DNA of 64,000 nt. Origin: Pleurocapsa sp. FMAR1 (GTDB lineage Bacteria > Cyanobacteriota > Cyanobacteriia > Cyanobacteriales > Xenococcaceae). A program made the position numbers and the translations under genes. The number at the start of each line of letters is the position of its first letter. Within the stretch, counting starts at the first letter, position 1. Shown here piece after piece: positions 37,074 through 44,486 of the stretch. The stretch lies in NCBI RefSeq assembly GCF_963665995.1, contig NZ_OY762512.1, forward strand, positions 3,596,001 to 3,660,000. The letters run 5' to 3'. Under the pieces are notes generated by a model that was not told the origin of the DNA, ran no database searches, and was given only the letters and a program-made list of their open reading frames with translations.

Positions 37074-37270
37074 AGCCGTTTGCACTCTCTTTCTAAATAT
37101 TCTTCCTGAAACCAAATATCCGACCACAGATAATTAATTCCTAGATGAAACCCGTATTTCCAGCCTGTTGAATCATGATTTTCCATTACTCCTCTAATTG
37201 TTGACAAAACGGTTTGACCATTAATATTTAAATAAATGCGATCGCCAATCTTATATTTTGGTTTATTCAT
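37070..37270 (-). CDS. Small KIGDR-motif protein (66 aa)
   Basis: Paralogue of the gene downstream: it begins MNKPKYKIGDRIYLNINGQT, followed by LSTIRGVMENHD and an aromatic-rich end. An in-frame ATG six bases earlier (37276) is also possible. Its start overlaps the stop of the 88-residue gene before it, so the three form a coupled series. Function unknown. Confidence 0.6.
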   Translation of the reverse strand: MNKPKYKIGDRIYLNINGQTVLSTIRGVMENHDSTGWKYGFHLGINYLWSDIWFQEEYLERECKRL

Positions 37271-37529
37271 CTTCAAATTTCGCCGTCCATCTAATTCGAC
37301 ACCTGGTTCTGTCTAATTCCTCAAGCAAGTCTTGTTTAGTCTCAAACGACGCTACATTAAAATATCCATCAGTAATCACAAATCGCTCAAACGAGTTACC
37401 CATACCAATTTGTAAGATATAATACTGCTGCCAGCCCACTTTGTCGTATGGTTCGCCATATTGATCCAATACTGTTTGTGTAACTTGATAACCATAATTG
37501 CCAAGCACGTATTCTCTAACTTTTGTCAT
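37263..37529 (-). CDS. Hypothetical protein (88 aa) of the tiny-gene string
   Basis: Unrecognised acidic protein with many aromatic residues (GWQQYYILQIGMGNSFERF). It may be a divergent member of the same barrel family, sharing a Y-x-L-Q-(I/V)-G strand with the 77-residue neighbour. It overlaps the next gene by a few bases. ATG at 37529. Confidence 0.5.
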   Translation of the reverse strand: MTKVREYVLGNYGYQVTQTVLDQYGEPYDKVGWQQYYILQIGMGNSFERFVITDGYFNVASFETKQDLLEELDRTRCRIRWTAKFEDE

Positions 37530-37544
37530 CTTTCATATTTTGGT

Positions 37545-37748
37545 TTATTCATAATCTTTAAAGTTGTCTTTTTGATAATCGTTCCATTCACGAGTACTTT
37601 GAATTTCTTGTAGAATAAACTTTTCAATTTCTCTTAACAAGCACTCTTTGGAACGGCAACCACTAAAACGGTTAATGTCTTGGATAGCACCCCATATACC
37701 TTGCAAATTATCTATATCAAAATAGTCTTCTTGATTATCTCCAAACAT
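37545..37748 (-). CDS. Hypothetical acidic protein (67 aa)
   Basis: Unrecognised. It begins MFGDNQEDYFDIDNLQGIWG, contains two Cys (SGCRSKECLL) and a helix EIEKFILQEIQSTREWNDYQ. Its ATG follows a remnant frame MNKSKYQIGDRYVWR, and its stop overlaps another remnant MNKPKYER. It therefore lies between two broken copies of the KIGDR gene start. Confidence 0.5.
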   Translation of the reverse strand: MFGDNQEDYFDIDNLQGIWGAIQDINRFSGCRSKECLLREIEKFILQEIQSTREWNDYQKDNFKDYE

Positions 37749-37825
37749 AGCGATCGCCTATCTGGTATTTTGACTTATTCATAGCTTGAGTAATGCCCTA
37801 TCTAGAATAAGCATCACGTTAAGGT

Positions 37826-37996
37826 TTATTGTTTATTTTTGGTTAACACCGACATGAGCGTATAGTTAGACTCAGATAAAAGTTCTGTCAATACGCTGAT
37901 TACTCTTTTCGCTCCATAGCGAGAAATTTCGTCTTTCAGTCTTGAACTCAGCAATCGGTCTTCAAAGCGATCGTGCTGCTTCTGGTTTTGATTCAT
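37826..37996 (-). CDS. Hypothetical helical protein (56 aa)
   Basis: Unrecognised. From ATG 37996 it reads MNQNQKQHDRFEDRLLSSRL and then a helix-turn-helix-like pattern (EISRYGAKRVISVLTELLSE). It could be a small DNA-binding or antirepressor-type protein, but no family match is certain. First gene of the leftward string. Confidence 0.45.
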   Translation of the reverse strand: MNQNQKQHDRFEDRLLSSRLKDEISRYGAKRVISVLTELLSESNYTLMSVLTKNKQ

Positions 37997-38079
37997 AGTT
38001 TTAATTTTCAATGGTTCGGTTAATGATTGCTAGTAATCTTAGGCTTGTGGTCACTAACCACTAGCTGATATGTTTACTA

Positions 38080-38118
38080 CTACCTTGTGGGACTGGATAA
38101 ACCAGTCCCACAAGGTAG
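38080..38118. promoter_or_regulatory. Perfect 17-bp hairpin in the divergent spacer
   Basis: Arms ctaccttgtgggactgg (38080-38096) and ccagtcccacaaggtag (38102-38118) with a five-base loop ataaa. There is no T-run on either side, so it is not a standard terminator. It lies between the leftward tiny genes and the XRE regulator and could be a regulator site, an origin structure or an RNA element. Confidence 0.6.
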
Positions 38119-38239
38119 GATTTACACCTACAGGACTCACGCCGATTACGTCGGGCATCATGAGAGACAATTAGAGCATCAAGTGTTCCAAAATTACCGT
38201 TCTGAGCCACTTGGTGTTTTTTGTTGTCTTTCTATATGT

Positions 38240-38297
38240 ACTTTAGTGCAAGTCAATATAATTTGTCAAGCACTTAAGTGCATAGAACTTTAGTGCT
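38240..38297 (+). promoter_or_regulatory. Operator-like array upstream of the XRE gene
   Basis: Two direct copies of actttagtgc (38240-38249 and 38287-38296) flank a perfect 12-bp palindrome gcacttaagtgc (38270-38281). All share the half-site (G)CACT(A/T)AAG in one orientation or the other. The last copy ends four bases before the XRE start codon, as expected for an autoregulated repressor. A TTGTCA hexamer at 38263 may be the -35 box. Confidence 0.65.
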
Positions 38298-38300
38298 ATC

Positions 38301-38543
38301 ATGAATAAAAATTTAGATTCGAGAGAACCAACGTTGAGAACCTTAAGAGAGTCTGCTGGGCTTACTCAAGAGCAACTAGCAAAAGAGCTAAATTTGGGGA
38401 TTAGAATTATCAGCGATTGGGAAAATGGAAAAAAAGTACCCAAATTTGATAATGCTGTTTCTCTTGCCTCTGCTCTAAAAGTTTCTCTCAAGACGTTAGC
38501 GAGTTCAATGAGAATGAATGTATCGAAAATTCCCAATGACTAA
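38301..38543 (+). CDS. XRE-family regulator (80 aa)
   Basis: Compact Cro/C1-type helix-turn-helix protein: LRTLRESAGLTQEQLAKELN, then IISDWENGKKVPKFDNAVSL. Probable repressor controlling both the leftward tiny genes and its own rightward transcript through the repeated sites just upstream. No protease or dimerisation domain. Followed by its own terminator. Confidence 0.88.
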   Translation: MNKNLDSREPTLRTLRESAGLTQEQLAKELNLGIRIISDWENGKKVPKFDNAVSLASALKVSLKTLASSMRMNVSKIPND

Positions 38544-38548
38544 AAATA

Positions 38549-38581
38549 ATGGCAAGCAGTCTTAACCTGCCTGCCATTTTT
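38549..38581 (+). terminator. Rho-independent terminator after the XRE gene
   Basis: Stem atggcaagcag (38549-38559) / ctgcctgccat (38567-38577) with one mismatch, followed by five T. Confidence 0.7.
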
Positions 38582-38609
38582 CCAATCCATTATTAACTAA
38601 ATCCTAGCA

Positions 38610-39482
38610 ATGACCTGTCATAAAAAAAACGATCAATTTGCGCCATCGCGCGGTTTTGAAGCATCGAGCAACGATATAACCGACCAAATACTAGCCGAAA
38701 GTTATGATCCGCATTACCAGCCTTTAGCTCCCAGTTATGAAGAATTAGCCGAATACTCAGACGACCTGGAACACTGGGGGAATCAAATAACCTATGAATG
38801 GGCAACTGAAGAAATACTTTCTTCCCGCATGGGTTGGGTACGGGCTGGATTAGTAGCCGATCGCGTCCGACGCTACCGACTTTATCAAGGCAAATTCTCA
38901 GACTGGAGAACTTATTGTAAAGAAGTTTTAGGTAAGCAAAATTGGCAGGTAAATAAAATGATTGATGCAGCTAAGGCTTTGATGGAATTAACCGAACACG
39001 GTTTTAAGATTTTGCCTAACTGTACATCCCAGATGGAAAAATTAATCTCCTGCTGCAAAAAAGGACAAATGCTCTTAACTGAAGCTTGGCAAGAAGTGAT
39101 AGATTATCTACCTGCTGCTCATCTGATTACTGCTACCCGCATCTGTGAAATTCTTGGTTTTCCGATTGAGTCAGGTTATAACTTGCCTAAAGGTTATCTG
39201 AAAAAAATCAGACATCTAGCAGAACGCGACGGCGTGAGCATAGGAGAAAAGCTTGATGAGCTAATCTATCTCGACACCGAACCAGAAGAAGAAGAATCCT
39301 ATGAAGAGACAGAAGCCGAACAGTTTACTAAAGAGCAACTCTGGCATCAAGATATGCGGAAGCTGGTTGAACAACATGACCGCGAAATCTGGTTACTGAG
39401 CGTCATTGCCAAGTTGGTTAAACCGATAAAGAAGACGTTTAGTCAATATAGCTATCTTAAACAACTGAAGTATCAAACTTGA
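38610..39482 (+). CDS. Cyanobacterial plasmid/phage-type protein (290 aa)
   Basis: Belongs to a family common on cyanobacterial plasmids and genomic islands, with core pattern VRRYRLYQGKFSDWRTYCKE, then VLGKQNWQVNKMIDAAKALM and FKILPNCTSQMEKLI. The middle resembles a helical DNA-binding module, the following segment has a highly acidic stretch (EPEEEESYEETEAEQ), and the tail is basic and helical. Role unknown; replication, partition or regulation are possibilities. ATG at 38610, shortly after the XRE terminator. Confidence 0.6.
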   Translation: MTCHKKNDQFAPSRGFEASSNDITDQILAESYDPHYQPLAPSYEELAEYSDDLEHWGNQITYEWATEEILSSRMGWVRAGLVADRVRRYRLYQGKFSDWRTYCKEVLGKQNWQVNKMIDAAKALMELTEHGFKILPNCTSQMEKLISCCKKGQMLLTEAWQEVIDYLPAAHLITATRICEILGFPIESGYNLPKGYLKKIRHLAERDGVSIGEKLDELIYLDTEPEEEESYEETEAEQFTKEQLWHQDMRKLVEQHDREIWLLSVIAKLVKPIKKTFSQYSYLKQLKYQT

Positions 39483-39491
39483 TTACCATGT

Positions 39492-39574
39492 ATTACTAGC
39501 GGTCATATTCTGGCTGCGTCTTGGTGCGCGTTCCCTTGCGTCTTACGCCGACGCGGGGTCGCACCGCTAGTAAT
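39492..39574. mobile_element. 83-bp MITE-like element, repeat copy B
   Basis: Perfect 12-bp terminal inverted repeats attactagcggt (39492-39503) / accgctagtaat (39563-39574) enclose GC-rich sequence that, reversed, matches copy A at 2346-2415. It ends 13 bases before the ATG of the next gene. Confidence 0.7.
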
Positions 39575-39587
39575 TTGGAGCAAGAAA

Positions 39588-39953
39588 ATGTCTAAGCAAT
39601 TGTCACTCTTCAATGCTGATATCGAAACACAATCAGTTTCGATATCAGAAATTGATAGCGACGACCAAACCGTTGCCAAACAAGAAGCCATACAAAGATA
39701 TTTAGATTCAAAGGAGAAAGATTATCAATGCTGTGTGACTAAATATAGTTCTGGTAGTAGCTCAAGAGAATACTATCGTTTGTCCTACCGCATCTCAAAA
39801 CGACGGATGAAACATATACATATCTGTGGAGGGAGCATTATTTCTGAACTAGCAACCTACCGAGCTAAGAAACTCGAGGCAATGATCGATCACGGTGCAG
39901 AATTAGAAGAGGTAATCGCAGCAGTTAGGACTTTTAACAGTGGTCAAAAATAA
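39588..39953 (+). CDS. Hypothetical protein (121 aa)
   Basis: Unrecognised; small basic core (YYRLSYRISKRRMKHIHICG) followed by a helix (ATYRAKKLEAMIDHGAELEE). Similar short proteins accompany integrases on cyanobacterial elements, and it faces the integrase gene tail to tail with a three-base gap. GGAG lies ten bases before the ATG, contributed by sequence right next to the MITE. Confidence 0.5.
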   Translation: MSKQLSLFNADIETQSVSISEIDSDDQTVAKQEAIQRYLDSKEKDYQCCVTKYSSGSSSREYYRLSYRISKRRMKHIHICGGSIISELATYRAKKLEAMIDHGAELEEVIAAVRTFNSGQK

Positions 39954-39956
39954 AAA

Positions 39957-40541
39957 TTAAACTGTAAGGGTCGCGATCGCGCGTTTACATTCTGATGGAT
40001 CGTCATCAAGATAAAGCCTGACTGTAGCGATATTCATGCCCATGGTTTCGGCAATGGTAACAATGCTGATGCCTGACTTTCTAAGCTGATTGATTACCCA
40101 ACGCCTAGAACTGTGTGTCGAGTATCCAGATAAACCAAAATCAGCAAAAATAGACCGCCAATATTTATCCACGGCACTTGTTGTAATGTGACCAGAAACA
40201 GAACCAGATTTTAAGCGAGTAGGGAAAAGATAGCCCGCTTGTGGTGGCGTATATCTTTCCAGGTGATATCTAAGATCTGGGTGAACTGCTACTTGACGAG
40301 TAGCAGCCTCACCGTGTTTTGTGGATTTCCTCGTGGAACTGGCAAAGGTTATTGCATCAAGTACTCTACCGTTTTTGTAGCAGTCATTTACTTTTAATTG
40401 GGTAATTGCCCCCACGCGTTCACCAGTAAACAGCGAGATCTCAAAAATCAGTCTTTGTTGGGGTGAAATTAAGCGCGATCGCATTTTTTTGATGACGTTG
40501 CTATCCCAGATTGCAGCTTTACCTTTTCTAGCGTTCTTCAT
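39957..40541 (-). CDS. Minimal tyrosine recombinase/integrase (194 aa)
   Basis: Catalytic domain of a phage-type integrase. The conserved residues are visible in order: Arg in FTGERVGAITQL, Lys in STRKSTKHGE, H-x-x-R in YSTHSSRRWV, and the Tyr nucleophile in VRLYLDDD. The N-terminal arm- and core-binding domains of typical integrases (350-400 aa) are absent, and the frame starts immediately before the catalytic domain. It may be a short self-sufficient type or a truncation. Upstream (40551-40689) are inverted copies of aactccctatt that could be binding sites. Confidence 0.85.
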   Translation of the reverse strand: MKNARKGKAAIWDSNVIKKMRSRLISPQQRLIFEISLFTGERVGAITQLKVNDCYKNGRVLDAITFASSTRKSTKHGEAATRQVAVHPDLRYHLERYTPPQAGYLFPTRLKSGSVSGHITTSAVDKYWRSIFADFGLSGYSTHSSRRWVINQLRKSGISIVTIAETMGMNIATVRLYLDDDPSECKRAIATLTV

Positions 40542-40659
40542 GAATTATTTAACTCCCTATTTTGTATTCATATATCTACAAAAGTGGGAGTAAGTATCAA
40601 ATAAAAATAAATATAATTGGCTACATCCTAATATTTACGGCTGTTTAGCGCATCCGTAT

Positions 40660-40695
40660 AACTCTCTATTCTAGGTAGAATAGGGAGTTCTTTTT
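40660..40695 (+). terminator. Hairpin with T-run upstream of the virion-like block
   Basis: aactctctattcta (40660-40673) pairs with tagaatagggagtt (40676-40689) except one G-T pair, followed by cttttt. It could be a terminator or attenuator. A third inverted copy, aactccctattttg, lies at 40551. Confidence 0.55.
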
Positions 40696-40743
40696 ATTAG
40701 TAAGAACTGGGAAAAATATAAATACAATTACAATTTTTAAGTC

Positions 40744-41052
40744 ATGACTCAAATTAATATTGCCACTGATATCCCCTCACAAATTAATACCCTGGAGCGT
40801 CTGGCTATGTGGTCATGTATGGCATTGAGAAGAGTTAACCCAACTCTAGCCGTGACTGAGATTGCCAATCAAACGGCTGAGAAAGTAGCCCAAACAGCTT
40901 TGGTACAGGCTGACGATGGCAAAATCAGATTTATCGGTAGGCTAAGCATTGAAGTTGCTGCTGACTACGCAGAAGACAATCAATACAAGCTTTGGACAAA
41001 AGCACTTGAATTCGGTAATACTCAACTGCCCGCAGCATACAAAACAAACTAA
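40744..41052 (+). CDS. Hypothetical protein (102 aa), first gene of the virion-like block
   Basis: Unrecognised; soluble, alpha/beta composition (INTLERLAMWSCMALRRVNP, then FIGRLSIEVAADYAEDNQYK). No signal peptide. The last base of its TAA stop is the first base of the next ATG (41052), so translation is tightly coupled. It may be a small structural or assembly protein by position only. Confidence 0.55.
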   Translation: MTQINIATDIPSQINTLERLAMWSCMALRRVNPTLAVTEIANQTAEKVAQTALVQADDGKIRFIGRLSIEVAADYAEDNQYKLWTKALEFGNTQLPAAYKTN

Positions 41053-42941
41053 TGCCTATTTTTACTAAATTTGTCAAAACTCCTGGGGGTCAAGTCAGGT
41101 TCGAGGCAACCACTAGACCCCCAGGGATGATCGAAGGCTTTAGAAATCCCGTCCCTCCTCCTCCTCCTGGAGGTGGGGGAAAAATTCTAAGTAAGCTGAT
41201 TAAATACGGTGGGAAATTCTTATCAATCCCCCTGTATGTAATTTTTGACTTCTTTGGTAATCTTGCTCCATTAGAATCTGGCGACATTCCCGATTGGGTA
41301 AAAGACCCTGGGGAAAAGCAAAATTTTACAATAGGCAGAACTAGACAGTTTTCAGGCACGCCTGGGGTTCACTACGATATCAAATATCGTTATCGGGAAG
41401 GAGCAAATCAGCCTTGGAAGGAAGCTATTATTGTTCTTCCCTATTACACAGTTGCGCCGTTCGCATTAATAGATTGGACTTTTAGAGGAGGAAACGTTGA
41501 CGAAATATATACAGGTAGCATTAAGTTGGAGGCCTGGTCATACGGAACGGGCTATCAAGGCTCATGGTCTTTAGGCGTAAATTGTGGTGATGGTAGTGGA
41601 GGCTTGTATAGAAACTCGTTTGAAGCGCGAGGTACTAATTACGGTAGTCCTCCTGCAACATATGAGGTAATTGAATTAATACCTGGGGATAGTACCGCTT
41701 CAGTTCCTCCTGTAACTGAAGTTGACGTTACAGATTCAACCGAATCAAGTAACGATCTGTCGAGGGCTTCTAGTGACGTAACAGGTGCAGAAGAATGGAG
41801 TTTTTCGCAATTTGTAAAATTATCGGGTATAGGACAAAGCAATCAGAAGCCTCAAATTAATTCTATTCCCCAGCCAAAGATAACAGATAAGCCTGGGATA
41901 GTTCCCACACCCACCCCGCAGCCAATACCAGAGCCTGAGCCAAAGCCAGAGGTAAAGCCAGAGTTCGACAGCGACACAAAAGAGATAATTAAGCAAAAAC
42001 CAGAGTTCGATAGTGACACTAAAAAAACAGTTGAGCAACAAGAAGGCAGATATCCAAATCTTGAACCTGGGAAGGAATATATCAAGCGGATTACGACAAG
42101 AGATAGTGAGGGAAGAACTATTAAGATTACGGAAAGTCCCGCAGAGGTTTTAAATCCTAAGCCTCAACCTATTCCTGACCCAAAACCAGCAAAAATTACT
42201 ACTAAAAAGCCAGTAGCAGAAAAGCCTAAAGTTACTTTTCTCAAACCTCCTTCTAAAATCAATCTAGAAAAAACTCCTACTCCTACTCCTACTCCACAGC
42301 CTGAACCAGTTAAACAACCGACTCAAACCAAGGTAGATAAATGCGCTGATGCCTGTATCCCAACAGTGAACTTTAATTTACCCGACAATTCGGAATTAGC
42401 GGAATGTCTGGCAAGAATAAAGCAACAGTTAGATGAAATTGAAGATGCGGTTAACGTCAAGCTAGAGGGAGAAATTAAACTGGGAAGCTGTGAAACTCCT
42501 GATAATTCAAATACTTCTAATGACGAGTCTACTAAATCAAAATATGTTGCAGACGCAGCTAAAACAATTAAATATTCAGACAAGGGATTGACAGCAATTA
42601 ACTCAGGTTTACTAGCAATAGCTGATAAGTTGACCTCTCTGCATGAAGCACTTTGTGAACCATGTGATGCAATAGCAACTATTCCTGAAGGTTGGCAGCT
42701 AAAAAAAGAGCAGTTAACACCCCAACTAGCAATTATTTTTAGACCTGAAGATAGTCAAGTAAGGTCAGGGAACTATCCGCTATACATTCCACACTACAAT
42801 GGCAATCCTAAGCCTAAAATCACAGGCTACAAAAAAGGTGATTATTGGGCTAGATGGATCTTATCTGATAACAGTCAAATACACGTTAACGCATCATCTA
42901 AGGCTGAATCTTTAAGAGTCATTCGGATGTTAGAAAAATAA
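41052..42941 (+). CDS. Large modular structural-like protein with proline-rich linkers (629 aa)
   Basis: Largest protein of the block. Residues 1-75 contain a PPPPPGGGG stretch and a hydrophobic helix (GGKFLSIPLYVIFDFFGNLA). Residues 80-200 look beta-rich. A long low-complexity linker follows with PTPTPQPIPEPEPKPEVKPE and a second PTPTPTPQPEPVKQPT. The C-terminal part has paired cysteines (CADAC, CEPC) around a helix AECLARIKQQLDEIEDAVNV, and a final domain. The layout suggests a tail-fibre or spike-like adsorption protein; this is inference. The frame stays open for 55 codons after the TAA, so the stop may be secondary. Confidence 0.6.
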   Translation: MPIFTKFVKTPGGQVRFEATTRPPGMIEGFRNPVPPPPPGGGGKILSKLIKYGGKFLSIPLYVIFDFFGNLAPLESGDIPDWVKDPGEKQNFTIGRTRQFSGTPGVHYDIKYRYREGANQPWKEAIIVLPYYTVAPFALIDWTFRGGNVDEIYTGSIKLEAWSYGTGYQGSWSLGVNCGDGSGGLYRNSFEARGTNYGSPPATYEVIELIPGDSTASVPPVTEVDVTDSTESSNDLSRASSDVTGAEEWSFSQFVKLSGIGQSNQKPQINSIPQPKITDKPGIVPTPTPQPIPEPEPKPEVKPEFDSDTKEIIKQKPEFDSDTKKTVEQQEGRYPNLEPGKEYIKRITTRDSEGRTIKITESPAEVLNPKPQPIPDPKPAKITTKKPVAEKPKVTFLKPPSKINLEKTPTPTPTPQPEPVKQPTQTKVDKCADACIPTVNFNLPDNSELAECLARIKQQLDEIEDAVNVKLEGEIKLGSCETPDNSNTSNDESTKSKYVADAAKTIKYSDKGLTAINSGLLAIADKLTSLHEALCEPCDAIATIPEGWQLKKEQLTPQLAIIFRPEDSQVRSGNYPLYIPHYNGNPKPKITGYKKGDYWARWILSDNSQIHVNASSKAESLRVIRMLEK

Positions 42942-43109
42942 TATGTAATTAACAAATATCGTACTAATCCTATTCCCTGGTTAGTTACAGGCGAGACAAC
43001 CCCAGGTACTTTTAAACAGATAAAAGTAGCTCCTATTAGGTGCGATTATTATCCATCTGGTAAGGCTAATAACATTCCCACATGGCGTTATTACTTTAAA
43101 AAAGATTAG
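42942..43109 (+). other. Open extension of the 629-aa gene beyond its TAA
   Basis: In phase with the preceding gene, 55 codons reading VINKYRTNPIPWLVTGETTP, then IKVAPIRCDYYPSGKANN and ending TWRYYFKKD. No start codon of its own. Protein-like composition suggests that it was, or is, the natural C-terminus. The remaining spacer to 43232 shows nothing else. Confidence 0.5.
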
Positions 43110-43232
43110 CTATGGATATATCTCTTTGGATGTGCGAAGACTAGTGTTCGCACACGGCTTACTGTTGATTATCTATTTTTTTGATGCCATGTTGGAAATG
43201 ACAAATTTATTCCTAACTAATTTTTTAAAAAC

Positions 43233-43463
43233 ATGGCTGCACCCATTGATTTAAGCGGATCTGCATCATTAGAACAACAGGCATACTCTGTAGCCTTAGA
43301 ATTACAGCGACTAGAGTTAGCGGTTGCCCCTGAAAGTAGACCAGATCAGATACAAGTTGCTTTTGATACTGAAGGGTCTACAGTGGGCATTGCTATGTCG
43401 CTAAATACAACTTTGACAGTAACTAACGGTAATGCCGTAATAGCTGTAATCCCTTATTTGTAA
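43233..43463 (+). CDS. Hypothetical small protein (76 aa)
   Basis: Unrecognised. N-terminal helix (SLEQQAYSVALELQRLELAV) followed by a beta-rich half (IQVAFDTEGSTVGIAMSLNT) ending in a hydrophobic strand. Small size and position among putative structural genes suggest a minor or major coat component, with no direct support. Confidence 0.55.
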   Translation: MAAPIDLSGSASLEQQAYSVALELQRLELAVAPESRPDQIQVAFDTEGSTVGIAMSLNTTLTVTNGNAVIAVIPYL

Positions 43464-43533
43464 AGCGATTAATAGGTAACGTTCAACAGTTATCAAAATG
43501 ATTCTAAAAATTTATTAACATGAGAATTTAGTT

Positions 43534-44055
43534 ATGGCAACAGCACCCGTTAGAGGTATAAGAGTGCCTATAAAGCTCCCATTTAAAGGAGCAACCGACG
43601 GTACAGATCAGTTTGTAGCAATGAAAGAACCAGTAGCCAAGGCTCTTAAATTCGATGTTGCAACAATATCAGACCTTAACTATCAGGTTAAGGTTACCAA
43701 GAAAAAAAATAAAAAAAGCAATTTACCAATACTTAAAAATGAAAAGGTTGATGTAACTCGCCGTCGCCGTCCTGGATATAGACAGAGATCCGTAAGAATA
43801 ATATTTCAAACAGGCGGAGGATCTGGGATAGGTTTAAACAAAAATCCTACGGTTGGAGCAAAGATCAAAGTTGGTTCTAACTCCTATAAATCCCTTCAAT
43901 TTCCTATAACTAACTCTATTCCAATTGAAAAAGTTTTGGAATACTTTGAGAAAGGAAACGGAAAAGATCTTAAGGCTCTGAAAGTAGTTGAAGTTAATAC
44001 GGGTCAAAGCTATCCTCTCTTGAAACCAAAAAGTGCAATATCATTGAAAAAATGA
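43534..44055 (+). CDS. Basic structural-like protein (173 aa)
   Basis: Unrecognised. Strongly basic with TKKKNKK and VTRRRRPGYRQRSVRII patches and beta-rich flanks (GAKIKVGSNSYKSLQFPIT). It could bind nucleic acid or form a virion part. Its stop overlaps the next ATG by four bases (ATGA). ATG at 43534. Confidence 0.55.
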   Translation: MATAPVRGIRVPIKLPFKGATDGTDQFVAMKEPVAKALKFDVATISDLNYQVKVTKKKNKKSNLPILKNEKVDVTRRRRPGYRQRSVRIIFQTGGGSGIGLNKNPTVGAKIKVGSNSYKSLQFPITNSIPIEKVLEYFEKGNGKDLKALKVVEVNTGQSYPLLKPKSAISLKK

Positions 44056-44486
44056 TGAGTAATGCCTGGCGTTTGCGAACAACGCTTTACAAAAAGGCAG
44101 TTACTAGTAATGACGAGCGGATTTTTATTCCTGCTTTTGATACAGGAAAAACCTATAGCTCTGAACTTATTGCTATAGGTATTTCTGTAATTAATTCCTA
44201 TGATAATTGGCGTTATGGTGGCTATGTTTGCCAAGAATTAAATTTATCTTGCTTTGGATACCTTAATAATAATAAAGCCTTTTATCGTAGCGGTAATTTG
44301 TTAATTAATAATGTTTCAATCCTTAAGCTTAATTTGTTGTCAGGCAATAGCTACAAATTAAGATACTTTCCCCCTACCTATTTTGCTGACGTGAGAATTC
44401 AAGTCTGGGAATATCAAGGCGAAAAATTTGATTTGCTAGACGAACAGCTAAAAAGAATTGAGAGCAAAATAGAGCAACTATATTAA
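44052..44486 (+). CDS. WEYQG-motif structural-like protein (144 aa)
   Basis: Unrecognised, beta-rich. The C-terminal section LLSGNSYKLRYFPPTYFADV, RIQVWEYQGEKFDLLDEQLK and a short coiled coil (RIESKIEQLY) resemble the middle of the next gene (LSGLSYELFYFSLNR, IKIWEYQG), so the two are paralogues in tandem. Likely a virion surface or tail-tip component by context. Confidence 0.6.
   Translation: MMSNAWRLRTTLYKKAVTSNDERIFIPAFDTGKTYSSELIAIGISVINSYDNWRYGGYVCQELNLSCFGYLNNNKAFYRSGNLLINNVSILKLNLLSGNSYKLRYFPPTYFADVRIQVWEYQGEKFDLLDEQLKRIESKIEQLY

Noticed and set aside
38087-38293. 68-codon frame on the plus strand
   Set aside because: It begins inside the perfect hairpin and runs through the operator array of the XRE gene; composition is not protein-like.
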